NCBI GenBank assembly: GCA_035765895.1
Contig: DASTWL010000089.1
Coordinates: 62,001 to 126,000, forward strand
DNA length: 64,000 bases
Reading direction: 5' to 3'
Source of the DNA: Verrucomicrobiia bacterium
GTDB lineage: Bacteria > Verrucomicrobiota > Verrucomicrobiia > Limisphaerales > DSYF01
The position numbers and the translations under genes are program-made. Below the pieces are notes generated by a model. That model was not told where the DNA came from, did no database searches, and saw only the letters and a list, made by a program, of their open reading frames with translations. Positions 1-10,060 of this stretch are shown one piece after another. Position 1 is the stretch's first letter. Each line of letters begins with the position of its first letter.

Positions 1-175
1 CGTCCACCACGTAAAAATCGTGTGGTTTGTCGAAGTGCTCGCGCAGTTGTTCGACCTCCCGTTCGGAACGACCGCAGCCCAGAACCGTCCAGCCGGCCCG
101 GCTGAATTCATCCACCATGGCGCGGCCAAGACCGCGGGTGGCGCCGGTAATGATGGTGATCCTCCCTCCGGTCAT
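1..175 (-). CDS. short-chain dehydrogenase/reductase (SDR), N-terminal fragment
   Basis: The reverse strand from the ATG at 175 gives MTGGRITIITGATRGLGRAM, which is the opening of a Rossmann fold with the SDR cofactor motif TGxxxGxG (TGATRGLG, about residues 10-17). It continues to an acidic/aromatic 'HDFYVVD' at the window edge, which fits the beta3 strand of an SDR. Only 58 residues are inside the window, so the catalytic YxxxK and the substrate class cannot be seen. It lies 43 bp downstream of the DnaJ-like gene on the same strand and could be co-transcribed with it. NAD(P)-dependent oxidoreductase is a family-level call; substrate unknown. Confidence 0.8.
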   Translation of the reverse strand, partial: MTGGRITIITGATRGLGRAMVDEFSRAGWTVLGCGRSEREVEQLREHFDKPHDFYVVD

Positions 176-218
176 ACGCGTGGCTTCGGCGGCATGTTGG
201 CGGGCAGGCCGGTGAATT

Positions 219-1262
219 TCAAGTGCGCGGACGGAAATGTGATTCGCGCGCCAGTTGCTCCCACAGTTTCCGCTCGCTGTCGGAAACCTTGGCGGGCACT
301 TCGATGGACGTGACCACGATCAAATCCCCGCGCCCCCCGCCGCGCTGCGGCAGACCACGCCCCCGCACGCGCAACTTTTGGCCGCCGGGCGTGCCCGGTG
401 GAATCCGGATGGCCACCTGCCCGTCCAGGGTCGGCACGTCCACGCTCGCTCCAAGCACGGCCTCCCACGGCGCCAGGTCCAGTTCATAAATCAGATTGTG
501 CCCCTCCACCTCAAAATCCGGATGCCGGGCGAGGCGCACGCGCAGGAATAAATCCCCAGCTCCAGCACCGCCCGAACCCGCTTCGCCGCGCCCGGCGAGG
601 CGGAGCTTTTGTCCTTCACCGACACCGGCCGGGATTTTGACCTGATGGGTTTCCGTCTGCTGCACCTGGCCGGCACCGGCGCAAACGTGGCACGTTCGCC
701 CCAGCGTGCGCCCGCTGCCGCCACACTGCTCGCAGGGCACGTTGTGACGCACGGAAACGGAACGAATCGAGCCGCGCATGACTTCATCCAGCGTCACCAT
801 GAGATCACCCTCGATGTCACGACCGCGTTCGGCCATGCCCTCCGGCGCAAAGCCGCCGCTGTTCGGAAAGCCGCCCCGCCCGGTTCGGCCGAACAATTGT
901 TCAAAAAAGTCGCTGAAGCCCGTGCCGCCGAAATGAAATTCAAATCCCTCCGTGCCCGTGCGGCGGCCGCCGCGAAAGCCTTGCGCACCAGCGGCGTGTT
1001 CCCAACCGGGCGGCGGCCGAAACTCCGCGCCGGATTGCCAGTTCGCGCCCAGTTCGTCGTAACGTTTACGCTTCGCCGGATCGCCCAGCACCTCGTAGGC
1101 TTCGTTGATTTCCTTGAACTTTTCCTCGGCCCTTTTTTTGTCCTTGGCCACGTCGGGATGATGTTCGCGGGCCAGCTTGCGAAAGGCTTTTTTGATCTCG
1201 GCCTCGCTGGCGGTGCGCGGCACCCCAAGAATCTGGTAGTAGTCTTTGTATTGCACAGCCAT
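219..1262 (-). CDS. DnaJ-family co-chaperone (CbpA-like) with reduced zinc finger
   Basis: Cytoplasmic J-domain protein that would stimulate DnaK ATPase and bind unfolded clients. The J domain spans about residues 5-70, with the HPD tripeptide at 35-37. A Gly/Phe-rich linker (about 75-145) follows, then the two beta-barrel substrate-binding domains of DnaJ proteins. Between them only two CxxCxGxG motifs are present (C177/C180 and C191/C194) instead of the four of type I DnaJ. The protein therefore sits between DnaJ and CbpA. I chose the ATG at 1262 ([14 protein letters not shown]), the usual start of such proteins; an in-frame ATG at 1274 is also possible. It lies downstream of the HtrA protease on the same strand, a proteostasis pairing. 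Confidence 0.9.
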   Translation of the reverse strand: MAVQYKDYYQILGVPRTASEAEIKKAFRKLAREHHPDVAKDKKRAEEKFKEINEAYEVLGDPAKRKRYDELGANWQSGAEFRPPPGWEHAAGAQGFRGGRRTGTEGFEFHFGGTGFSDFFEQLFGRTGRGGFPNSGGFAPEGMAERGRDIEGDLMVTLDEVMRGSIRSVSVRHNVPCEQCGGSGRTLGRTCHVCAGAGQVQQTETHQVKIPAGVGEGQKLRLAGRGEAGSGGAGAGDLFLRVRLARHPDFEVEGHNLIYELDLAPWEAVLGASVDVPTLDGQVAIRIPPGTPGGQKLRVRGRGLPQRGGGRGDLIVVTSIEVPAKVSDSERKLWEQLARESHFRPRT

Positions 1263-1387
1263 TTTGCGGGGCATGATAGCCCAGCCGCGCCGGTTCTCAA
1301 TGCGAACCGGACAAAAAACCCCGGGGCGACCTGACGGCCGGCCCCGAGGCAACCACACCCAACCAACCCAACCAATTTATCAAGCGG

Positions 1388-2899
<1,512 letters not shown>

Positions 2900-3031
2900 A
2901 ATTGATTTGTCCTTGTTCGGTGCGCACCGACCGTGCGCGACTCACGAAGGAATGGACAACGGACTTGTAAAAATGTTCAACCGTGATGCCCGGCGGCGCA
3001 TCCAGGCACGCGCCTGCGGTGAGAATCTTCG

Positions 3032-3832
3032 CTAGCTCTTTTGAATGCAGGCGTAGGCGTTGTGGTTGTGGATGCTTTCAAAGTTTTCCGCCTCCACCTT
3101 CCACCACGTGATCTCCGGATGCGCCTTCAACTTCAACGCGACGTTGCGCACGAGATCCTCGACAAACACGGGATTTTCGTAGGCGCGCTCGGTGACGGAC
3201 TTCTCATCCTCGCGCTTCAGCAGCGCATACAATTCGGAGCTGCCGGACGCCTCCACCAGGGCAATCACATCCTCAATCCACACGACACTCCGCGAACGCA
3301 GCGTCACGGTCACTTCGCCACGCTGATTGTGCGCGCCGTATTTCGCGATGGCCTTGGAGCACGGGCACAACGTGGTGACGTTCACCTTCACAGTCATGAC
3401 CAGATCCGCCTCGTTGCCGCAGGCCGTCGCGTCAAAGCGCACGTTGTAATCCATCACGCCGTCCTTGCCGGAAACGGGCGCCTGTTTCGTCATGAAATAA
3501 GGAAATTCAATCTCCAGGTGCGACGTCGCCGCCTTCAGCTTCGCCTGCAGCGCGAACAGGATGCCCTCGATGTTTTCAACGTGGATCACGTTGCCGTGCG
3601 CGTTGAGCACCTCGATGAACCGGCTCATGTGGGTGCCTTTGAATTCCTTGGGCAAATCCACAAACATCCCAATGGTGGCCACGGTGTTCTGGTGCACCCG
3701 CGTCTTGTCCATGACCTGGATGGGAAAACGCAAACCGCGCACGCCGACCTTGTCAATGTGCAGCTCACGGTGATCCCGCTCGCTCTGCTTGTCGTGAAGT
3801 TTGGTTGCGGCCGGTTCGGACGTCTTTGACAT
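3032..3832 (-). CDS. folE2: GTP cyclohydrolase I type IB (FolE2)
   Basis: Converts GTP to 7,8-dihydroneopterin triphosphate, the first step toward tetrahydrofolate and queuosine precursors. This is the type IB enzyme, structurally related to FolE and known to work with metals other than zinc. The 266-residue length matches the family. Visible signatures include 'SRFIEVLN' near residue 70, 'PYFMTKQAPVSG' near 111-122 and 'TTLCPCSK' at 153-160, which holds the metal-binding cysteine region. The ATG at 3832 was chosen because the upstream extension is low-complexity, Cys/Arg-rich and absent from family members. It is downstream of frr on the same strand, separated by a strong terminator. Confidence 0.95.
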   Translation of the reverse strand: MSKTSEPAATKLHDKQSERDHRELHIDKVGVRGLRFPIQVMDKTRVHQNTVATIGMFVDLPKEFKGTHMSRFIEVLNAHGNVIHVENIEGILFALQAKLKAATSHLEIEFPYFMTKQAPVSGKDGVMDYNVRFDATACGNEADLVMTVKVNVTTLCPCSKAIAKYGAHNQRGEVTVTLRSRSVVWIEDVIALVEASGSSELYALLKREDEKSVTERAYENPVFVEDLVRNVALKLKAHPEITWWKVEAENFESIHNHNAYACIQKS

Positions 3833-3885
3833 GCGCGAAAAGTAGCAGCAACGGGCGGATTTGCAAAAAGCGGTTTTCGGCCGGC

Positions 3886-3915
3886 AACAAAAAGGCCGGC
3901 GGTTGCCCGCCGGCC
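3886..3915 (-). terminator. Rho-independent terminator after frr
   Basis: On the reverse strand a 9-bp perfect G+C stem (GGCCGGCGG/CCGCCGGCC, arms 3907-3915 and 3894-3902, 4-nt loop) is followed by TTTTTGTTG. It begins about 25 bp after the frr stop codon and ends before the folE2 start, so folE2 probably has its own promoter or depends on read-through. Confidence 0.85.
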
Positions 3916-3939
3916 GTCGTTCAAATTGGGCAAAGGTCG

Positions 3940-4500
3940 TCAAACCGTCATGATTTCCTTTTCCTTGCTGACCACGTGGCCGTCGATCTTGGCGATGTAA
4001 TCATCCGTCAGCTTTTGCAGTTCCTTCTCCGCGTGCTTTTCCTCGTCCTCGGGAATCTTGCCCGCGGCTTTTTCCTTCTTAAGCGTTTCCATGGCATCCC
4101 GGCGCACATGGCGGATGGCCACACGCCCTTCCTCCGCCAGTTTTTTAACCAGTTTGACGAATTCCTGCCGGCGTTCTTCGCTGAGTTCCGGCAACACCAG
4201 CCGGATGAGCTTGCCTTGAATGGTTGGGTTCATGCCGATGTTGGCCTTTTGAATGGCCTTCTCGATTGGGTGCAATGAGCCGACGTCCCACGGCTGGATC
4301 ACCAGCATGCGCGGCTCGGGCGTGGTGATGCTGGCCAGTTCGCGGATGCGCATTATTGAACCGTAAACCTCCGCCTGGATGTTTTCGACCAGGGCCGGGG
4401 AAGCCTTGCTGGTGCGCACGCCCGCAAACTCGCGCTGCACGACTTCCTCGGATTTCATCATCTTCTCTTCCGCTTCCAACAAAATCTCGTCGCTTGGCAT
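3940..4500 (-). CDS. frr: ribosome recycling factor
   Basis: A 186-residue cytoplasmic protein, the usual RRF length (about 185). With EF-G it splits post-termination ribosomes. Recognisable blocks are 'REFAGVRTSKASPALVENIQAEVYGS' near the N-terminus (given here as a family landmark at about residues 22-48), 'LASITTPEPRMLVIQPWD', and the C-terminal helical 'RHVRRDAMETLKK...EDEEKHAEKELQKLTD'. The start at 4500 matches the family N-terminus; the upstream in-frame extension is Arg/Ser-rich and not conserved. In most bacteria frr follows pyrH; here it follows a double-SIS protein instead. Confidence 0.97.
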   Translation of the reverse strand: MPSDEILLEAEEKMMKSEEVVQREFAGVRTSKASPALVENIQAEVYGSIMRIRELASITTPEPRMLVIQPWDVGSLHPIEKAIQKANIGMNPTIQGKLIRLVLPELSEERRQEFVKLVKKLAEEGRVAIRHVRRDAMETLKKEKAAGKIPEDEEKHAEKELQKLTDDYIAKIDGHVVSKEKEIMTV

Positions 4501-4588
4501 AAGTGGGGGGACGCTAGCAGAACCGGTCCGAAGTGTATAGCGGCAACTGACAACCGCAAAACCCGGCCGCCCGGAAACGCCGGACCGT

Positions 4589-6412
4589 TCAGACACCTTC
4601 CCCCGCCAGCTCCGCCATCAACCGTCGCTCGGCTTCCTCGTTGCCAAGCCCCTGCCGCGCGCGCAGCACCGAGACGCCGACGACTGGCGGATAGGCCTGA
4701 TCGGCCTTCATGCGCGGCTCGACGTATTCGATGACCTCGAACAGCAACTGATTGGCCGCCACATAATCCAGTTTCGCCAGCCGGGCAATGTAGCGCGTGG
4801 CGCGGTCGATGAGTTTCAGATTGCTGGGCACCACCCAGATCATCGTGTTCCCCATCACGCGACCCAGCCGGACCATGGTGCAGGTGGACAGTGCGTTGAG
4901 CAGCAGCTTCAGCCCCACCCGCATCACGCCATCCAGCAGAAAATCCGTGGTCGGAACCGCCAGCCGCACCATGACGCAATCAGGATTCCATCCCGCCGCA
5001 AACTCGCCAACTTCGCGGCCGGCCGCCGCGCTGCCGACGAAAATCAATCCCGTCCGCGCGCCGGCCTTGTGCGCCGCCTCCAATTGCGTCCGCTGGAAAC
5101 CGTCCGGCGCGAGCACGGCCTCTTTCTCAGCCTCCGTCACCAGCGCGACCGCGCTGTCGCCGGCACCCAACGGACGGTTGGGCAAACCGTCCAGCCCGAT
5201 GCGAAAGCGCATCAATTCGCCGTAGCCGATCTTGCCGATGATCTCTTCCGTGCGGGCCAGCTTGTCCTCCGGCACGAGCCCGCGAACAGCTTCGGCCGGC
5301 CAGTCCACGCAGCGTGGCACGCGCTTGCAGATGCGCTCCCACGCCGTCGGCGAATCCGGATAAGGCACGTAGAGAAACGCCCAGGATTCGGTCGCCGTTG
5401 TGTCGTCAAACTTGCGGAACGGCGGCGTGCAATACGTTGGCGAGCGTTCGGTGGTGTCGGTGAGCATGTCGATCCCCACCCGGTCCGCAAAGTAATTGTT
5501 CTTGCGGCCCGCGCGATAGGCGGATTCCTCAAGCGCGACCAGCCGGGCCAGCTGCGACCGCAGTTCGGCGGACTTCAATACGGCCTGCACCGCGGCCAGT
5601 TGGGCGGCAAACTGCGCCGGAACGGCGTCCACCTCCTCGTGCCCCGTCAACTGACGCGCCACCATTTCCAGCACCGTCGCCAGCACCGCGAGCTGGATGC
5701 TCGTGGCCTGCATGCGCGTGGAGCCCGTGATGGCCATGGGACCGGTCGTGAGGTTAAGTTTCTCGATGCGGGCGTCCTGGATCACTTCCCGGCTGCGCTG
5801 GACGTGCTCGCACAGGATGTCATCCGGGTTGTTGTAAACGAAATACACCTTGGCGCCGGCTTCAACGCCCTGCCACGCCGTGCCGATGACGAAGGACGTC
5901 TCGCCGCCTTCGGTGATGGCAAACACCACATCGCCCGACGCCACGCCCAGGTCGGCCAGTTGTTTTTTGCCGAAGGCGGTGAAATCCTCGAAACCTTCCA
6001 CCGCCTTGATCAGCGCGTAATCCCCGCCCGCCATCACGGCGAACGCGCGGTTCTCCCAGTCGGCCTGACCGCGCTGCTGCCAAAAGTCCCGCCAGATGGA
6101 AACCAGTTGAATGCTCAGCCGGCCGGTGGAGCCGCAACCCGTGAAGAAAATTTTGCCGCCTGCCCGCAGCGCCCGGCTCACCGTGTCCGCCATCGCCCCC
6201 AAGCGCCCATCAGCCGCCACTTCGCGATACTTCCGCACGACGTCGTCGTCCACCTCGAACAACTGCCCCAAAGCCGCCGCAATATCGCGCCGGGCGGTTT
6301 CGCTCAACTTCGCCGTGACCGGATGGGATGATTCCGTGACGAGCTCGCCGAGCCTGAACTGGTCGGCGACTTTCAAAAACTCCGCGGAACGTTTCAGTGA
6401 ACTTTCACTCAT
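4589..6412 (-). CDS. double-SIS-domain protein related to MurQ etherase / glucokinase regulatory protein
   Basis: A 607-residue protein with two sugar-isomerase (SIS) domains, about twice the length of MurQ. The first SIS domain shows 'FTGCGSTGRLSI' (about 90-101), 'AGGDYALIKAVEGFED' (128-143) and the GCKR-family signature 'GPMAITGSTRMQATSIQL' (224-241). These align with MurQ's GAGTSGRLG, IAGGxxAxxxAVEGAED and GSSRMKAGTAQ blocks. The ASECPPT segment that holds one of MurQ's two catalytic glutamates is not visible; the sequence there is IQLVSIWRDFWQQ. A second SIS-like half with 'ERSPTYCTPPFRKFDD' follows. The family binds phosphorylated sugars; it could be a MurNAc-6-P etherase, another sugar-phosphate enzyme or a regulator. 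The start was set at the ATG at 6412, after a hydrophobic but unconserved extension. Confidence 0.8.
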   Translation of the reverse strand: MSESSLKRSAEFLKVADQFRLGELVTESSHPVTAKLSETARRDIAAALGQLFEVDDDVVRKYREVAADGRLGAMADTVSRALRAGGKIFFTGCGSTGRLSIQLVSIWRDFWQQRGQADWENRAFAVMAGGDYALIKAVEGFEDFTAFGKKQLADLGVASGDVVFAITEGGETSFVIGTAWQGVEAGAKVYFVYNNPDDILCEHVQRSREVIQDARIEKLNLTTGPMAITGSTRMQATSIQLAVLATVLEMVARQLTGHEEVDAVPAQFAAQLAAVQAVLKSAELRSQLARLVALEESAYRAGRKNNYFADRVGIDMLTDTTERSPTYCTPPFRKFDDTTATESWAFLYVPYPDSPTAWERICKRVPRCVDWPAEAVRGLVPEDKLARTEEIIGKIGYGELMRFRIGLDGLPNRPLGAGDSAVALVTEAEKEAVLAPDGFQRTQLEAAHKAGARTGLIFVGSAAAGREVGEFAAGWNPDCVMVRLAVPTTDFLLDGVMRVGLKLLLNALSTCTMVRLGRVMGNTMIWVVPSNLKLIDRATRYIARLAKLDYVAANQLLFEVIEYVEPRMKADQAYPPVVGVSVLRARQGLGNEEAERRLMAELAGEGV

Positions 6413-6422
6413 GGTTTGATGA

Positions 6423-6680
6423 TTAGGATTGCCTGCGCCGGCCAAGGGAAACCAACGCGAGACCAAAAGCCAATCCACAAAAAGTGCCGGTGCTCAGCCA
6501 GATCCACGCCGCGCCCAGGTCCGGCACTTCCGCAATCCAGTTCAGTTCATGCGCCAGCAGCAGGACGACCTTGGCCAGCCCAAACAGGCCGACGCCGAGG
6601 ATGGCGCCCGCAAACGTGAAGGCGCCAAGCAAGGCCCGCTCCGGGCGGCGTCGGGGTGAGTTGAGCGGAGGAGTTGGCAT
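6423..6680 (-). CDS. small two-helix membrane protein, function unknown
   Basis: An 85-residue protein with a Pro/Arg-rich N-terminus and two hydrophobic segments (about residues 18-43 and 57-79), ending in Arg-Arg-Arg-Gln-Ser. This predicts a small inner-membrane protein with both ends in the cytoplasm. Its ATG directly follows the stop codon of thpR (TGA-ATG), and it ends 10 bp before the double-SIS gene start, so it sits in a tight three-gene run. I recognise no family. The coupling to neighbours and the clear hydrophobic pattern are the support for it being real. Confidence 0.6.
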   Translation of the reverse strand: MPTPPLNSPRRRPERALLGAFTFAGAILGVGLFGLAKVVLLLAHELNWIAEVPDLGAAWIWLSTGTFCGLAFGLALVSLGRRRQS

Positions 6681-7280
6681 TCAGCGTAAATCCGGAAGCA
6701 GATTGAGCGTGGCGAGCGTCGTGTATTCGCTGCCACCCGGACCCAGGCGGCTCTGAATCAATTCCACCACGCCCGCACGCCATTCGCCAAAGCGACGCGT
6801 GGCAGCGCCTTCAACGAACCGCGCCAACCGTTCCGCGTCGGCGCGCCGGATTTGCTTGGGACGCGCCAGCGTCACATGACCAACGAAGCGCGCGTCCGCC
6901 GGCTTTTCCGCGAACGGCGCAACCGCAATCTCCACCGCCTGAACAAGGTGGTTTAATTGTTCGTCGGCAGCGTGAACCCAGGCCCAGACCACGCGCGGGA
7001 AACGCAGGTCGGGAAAACAGCCGAGGCGTTCGCACATCAGATTCAGTTCGCCCTGCTCGCGCAACCCGGCGCGCAGACGTTGTTCCAGTTCCGGCACGCG
7101 CGCGGCGTTCACGGCGCCGAGAAAACGCAACGTGAGATGCAGGCCGCCCGGCTTCACCCACGCCGTCGAGTGGGGCGGCAACACGTCCCGCAATTCCCGC
7201 TGCACCGCGATCAACTGCGTCACCAGTTCCGCGGGCAGCGGCAGCGCGACAAACAGGCGAAGGCTTGGCACAGCGTCCAT
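6681..7280 (-). CDS. thpR: RNA 2',3'-cyclic phosphodiesterase (LigT/ThpR family)
   Basis: A 199-residue member of the 2H phosphoesterase superfamily. The two signature tetrapeptides are present: 'HLTL' within 'GLHLTLRFLG' (about residue 48) and 'HVTL' within 'GHVTLARP' (about 133). The opening 'SLRLFVALPLPAE' is typical of the family. Such enzymes open 2',3'-cyclic phosphate ends of RNA and were first noticed as tRNA ligases of half molecules. Its substrate in this organism is unknown. It is immediately followed by the small membrane protein gene on the same strand. Confidence 0.93.
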   Translation of the reverse strand: MDAVPSLRLFVALPLPAELVTQLIAVQRELRDVLPPHSTAWVKPGGLHLTLRFLGAVNAARVPELEQRLRAGLREQGELNLMCERLGCFPDLRFPRVVWAWVHAADEQLNHLVQAVEIAVAPFAEKPADARFVGHVTLARPKQIRRADAERLARFVEGAATRRFGEWRAGVVELIQSRLGPGGSEYTTLATLNLLPDLR

Positions 7281-7304
7281 GACGCGATTCGGGATCGACC
7301 GGCT

Positions 7305-8249
7305 TTACGGCAACGGCTCGCCCCGCGCGGCGACGAAGAGCCGATACCATTCTTCGCGGGTCAATTCCAGGTCCGCCGCCTTCGCGGCTTCGCGGATGCG
7401 CCCGGGGTTGGCCGAACCCACGATCGGCACGATTCCGCTGGGATGTTTCATCAGCCAGGCAAGGGCGATAACCGTCCGGCTGACGCCGCGCGCCGTGGCA
7501 ATTTCCTCCAACACCGGCAGCAACGTGTCCAGCTTGTAGGCGCGCTGCGCGGGCAGCAGTTTGGTCGCCCCGTCACCGATCAATCCGCCCGCCAGCGGAC
7601 TCCAGGCCAGCGGCGTCATCTGCTCGGCGAGGCACTGGTCCAGCGCGCCATCCGTGAACGGCGCCAGCCGGGCGAGACTGATTTCCAACTGGTGCGTGAC
7701 CACCGGCTGGCGGCAGAACTTGAGCAGCGCGGCGACGAAGGTCGGGCGGAAATTGCTCAGGCCGAACCAGCGCACCTTGCCGGCGCGATGCAACCGGTCA
7801 AACGTGGCCGCAATTTCCGCCGGATCGCCCAGGAAGTCCTCGCGATGGATCATGTAGAGGTCCACCGTTTCCAGCCCCAGCCGGCGCAAGGAGGCTTCGC
7901 ACGCGCGTTCAAGATGTTCCGCTGAAGAATCGTAGCGGTGGGGGGAATCGGGATTCGGTTCGCCCGGCCGGCAGATGCCGCCCTTCGTCGCCACGATCAC
8001 GCGCTCGCGCATCCCCGACGCTTCGCGGAGTGCCTGACCAAGAATTCGCTCGCACACGCCACCGGTGTAAATGTCGGCGTTGTCGAAAAACGTGAAGCCC
8101 GCGTCGTAGGCGGCGTGGATGGCGCGCCGTCCGGCGGCCTCGACGTCGGGGGTGACTTCGCCAGGGCTCCACGTGCCGGCCACGCGCCAGCAACCGTAGG
8201 CCAGCGCGCTCGGGCACAGACCGCTTTTGCCAAGTTCAATGGTTTTCAT
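7305..8249 (-). CDS. aldo/keto reductase
   Basis: A 314-residue cytoplasmic NADPH-dependent oxidoreductase with the AKR (beta/alpha)8 barrel. The expected tetrad is visible: Asp in 'FDNADIY', Tyr in the same stretch, Lys in 'VIVATKGG' and His in 'YMIHRED'. The cofactor-binding C-terminal signature 'IVPIVGSANPGRIREA' is also there. The N-terminus MKTIELGKSGLCPSALAYG is that of the YdhF-like subgroup. The start at 8249 fits this; the upstream extension is antisense to the HAD gene. It is divergent from the HAD-like gene with a 46-bp gap. Substrate cannot be inferred. Confidence 0.93.
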   Translation of the reverse strand: MKTIELGKSGLCPSALAYGCWRVAGTWSPGEVTPDVEAAGRRAIHAAYDAGFTFFDNADIYTGGVCERILGQALREASGMRERVIVATKGGICRPGEPNPDSPHRYDSSAEHLERACEASLRRLGLETVDLYMIHREDFLGDPAEIAATFDRLHRAGKVRWFGLSNFRPTFVAALLKFCRQPVVTHQLEISLARLAPFTDGALDQCLAEQMTPLAWSPLAGGLIGDGATKLLPAQRAYKLDTLLPVLEEIATARGVSRTVIALAWLMKHPSGIVPIVGSANPGRIREAAKAADLELTREEWYRLFVAARGEPLP

Positions 8250-8295
8250 GTTCGCCGCCCGCAAGGGTAAGCGGGACGGGGCCGCCGTGAAAACC

Positions 8296-8955
8296 ATGAA
8301 ACGCATGCGCTTGGCGGGCTTGTCAACCGCCGCCGTTCTCCGCCAGCATGCGGGCGTGAGCGACGTCCCCGCCCCTGCCCCCGACGATCTCGCGGTCCCG
8401 CTGTGCGTGGACCTCGACGGCACCCTGCTCAACACGGACATGCTGTGGGAGTCGTTGAAGGACGTGGCGCGGCGGCGCCCGTGGGTGTTGCTGCTCGTGC
8501 CGGTGTGGTTTGTGCAGGGACGCGCGCGCTTGAAACGCAGACTCGCCGCCCGGGCCCGGGTGGATCTCGCCACGCTGCCGTTCCATCACGGATTCGTGGC
8601 ATTTTTGCGGGCGGAAAAGGCGCGCGGGCGCCGGCTCGTTCTGGCCACGGCTTCCGACCAGGCATTGGCCGAGCGCATTGCGGAGCGGTTCGGCCTGTTC
8701 GCAGAGGTGTTGGGCAGCGATGGCCGGCGGAATCTGCGTGGCCGCGCCAAGGCGGCGGTGCTCACCGAACGCTTCGGTTTGAGGGGGTTTGATTACGCGG
8801 GCAACTCGGCGATGGACCTGAATGTGTGGGTCGCGGCGCGCCAGGCCATCGTGGTAAACGCCTCCGCGGAACTCCTCGCACAAGCGCGACAGCGGGCCAC
8901 GGTCGCACGGGTGTTCCCCGAAGAACCGGGCAACCCCTGCCGCACGCCCTGGTAA
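8296..8955 (+). CDS. HAD-superfamily hydrolase resembling the N-terminal half of HAD-UbiA fusions
   Basis: A 219-residue protein with HAD motif I 'DLDGTLLNTD' (about residues 28-37), motif II in 'LVLATASD' and motif III/IV in 'FDYAGNSAMDLNVW'. The order and wording closely match the soluble N-terminal domain that precedes a UbiA prenyltransferase in many bacterial fusions ('CVDLDGTLLNTDMLWES', 'GSDGRRNLRG'). No membrane domain follows: translation stops 42 bp before the next gene. It could be a stand-alone phosphatase or a remnant of a split fusion. The start is uncertain: ATG at 8296 or 8305, or GTG at 8356. Confidence 0.85.
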   Translation: MKRMRLAGLSTAAVLRQHAGVSDVPAPAPDDLAVPLCVDLDGTLLNTDMLWESLKDVARRRPWVLLLVPVWFVQGRARLKRRLAARARVDLATLPFHHGFVAFLRAEKARGRRLVLATASDQALAERIAERFGLFAEVLGSDGRRNLRGRAKAAVLTERFGLRGFDYAGNSAMDLNVWVAARQAIVVNASAELLAQARQRATVARVFPEEPGNPCRTPW

Positions 8956-8997
8956 ATTCCCACCCTTGCGCGCGGCCAGTTCCGGTTCAGGAAACGC

Positions 8998-9417
8998 TCA
9001 ACGGTGTTCCAGATGGACCGGCTGCCCCCCCTCAAAGCGGACCTGCCAGAACTTTCCCTTCCGTTCGCCGACCATGACAAAGTCCAGCGCAAACGCATCG
9101 CCCGCCGTCTGCCCCAGCAGATTGAGCGCGGCGAACCGCAGCCGGCCACGCCACAGGCTGGGGTTCAGGCGCGCCGCAAAGTCGAGCCCGGATTCCACCT
9201 TGGCCTCCAGGCCGGACAGCAAACTGCGCGCGAACGCCACCCGGGTGGAACTGGGATGATACTTCGCCCCGGGCAGGAAAACCTTGACGTGATAATTGCG
9301 GAACGCGAATTCACCGCACCATTCACCGTCGGTTTCGCTGACCAGCACCCCCAGCAGGCCGTCGCGATATTCCGGGGCCGGTTCCGGGGCCGTGAAGCGT
9401 TTGAGAATGCCAAGCAT
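8998..9417 (-). CDS. hypothetical protein
   Basis: A 139-residue protein with no signal peptide or membrane segment. It is rich in aromatic residues and alternating hydrophobic strands ('WCGEFAFRNYHVKVFLPGA', 'FWQVRFEGGQPVHLEHR'), suggesting a small beta-rich fold. No family was recognised. It lies 30 bp downstream of miaE on the same strand and converges with the HAD gene. Support comes from the sensible composition, the ATG start and its place in the pdxJ-miaE run. Confidence 0.6.
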   Translation of the reverse strand: MLGILKRFTAPEPAPEYRDGLLGVLVSETDGEWCGEFAFRNYHVKVFLPGAKYHPSSTRVAFARSLLSGLEAKVESGLDFAARLNPSLWRGRLRFAALNLLGQTAGDAFALDFVMVGERKGKFWQVRFEGGQPVHLEHR

Positions 9418-9447
9418 GCATGGGTTGATGCTAATCCCGTTCCATTC

Positions 9448-10020
9448 TCAATGGAGAATGGGATGCCCATGCGGTTGCCGGACCAGCACCGCATCCAGGT
9501 CCAGGTAAAAATCCAGCCGCTGCTGGGTTTCCGACTCGTCAATGTGCCGCGCCATGATGAGATAGGTGGCGTAGTGATTGCCCTCGGATTCGACCAGACT
9601 TGCATAAAATCTGGACAATCCGGGGTCCGTCTGCTCCAGCGCCGCCGCGAGCACTTGAAACTTCTCGCAGCTGCGCCCCTCGATCAACGCCGCACAAATC
9701 AAATGATCGATGGCCTGATGCCGGCTGCCGTTGCGCACCGCCCGCATCAACCCACTGATCCACGGACTCGGATGGGTGTTGTGAAACGGAATCCCGCGTT
9801 CGCGCAACAGCCCGAGCACCAGTTCGAAGTGCTGCAGCTCCTCGATCGCAATCGCGTTCAGTTCATGCACGCGATCATGCAGGTCGGGATACTTCTCAAG
9901 ATTGAGCGCGGAGGTGGCCGCTTTGCGCTCGAGCTGCGCGTGGTCCACCAGCACCGCCGGCAGATGCGCCAGCATGCGTGGCAGCCAGTCGGCGGGAATT
10001 TTTTCGCGAAAGAGGAGCAT
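9448..10020 (-). CDS. miaE: tRNA-(ms2io6A37) hydroxylase, MiaE family
   Basis: A 190-residue ferritin-like diiron protein. Predicted iron ligands appear in pairs typical of MiaE: Glu in 'DHAQLERKAA', ExxH in 'EELQHFE', Glu in 'ALIEGRSCEKFQVLA', and Glu/His in 'LVESEGNHY'. MiaE hydroxylates the isopentenyl side chain of ms2i6A at tRNA position 37, so it implies MiaA/MiaB elsewhere. The ATG at 10020 gives MLLFREKIPADWLP; an in-frame TTG at 10056 would extend it to just 4 bp from the pdxJ stop. It is downstream of pdxJ and likely co-transcribed. Confidence 0.9.
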   Translation of the reverse strand: MLLFREKIPADWLPRMLAHLPAVLVDHAQLERKAATSALNLEKYPDLHDRVHELNAIAIEELQHFELVLGLLRERGIPFHNTHPSPWISGLMRAVRNGSRHQAIDHLICAALIEGRSCEKFQVLAAALEQTDPGLSRFYASLVESEGNHYATYLIMARHIDESETQQRLDFYLDLDAVLVRQPHGHPILH

Positions 10021-10060
10021 GACAGCAAAAGCAAACTCCGGCGTAGCGCGGAACAAACCG

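Noticed and set aside
5069-6331. Plus-strand 420-codon open frame
   Set aside because: Antisense to the double-SIS gene; His/Arg/Gln-rich composition typical of shadow frames.
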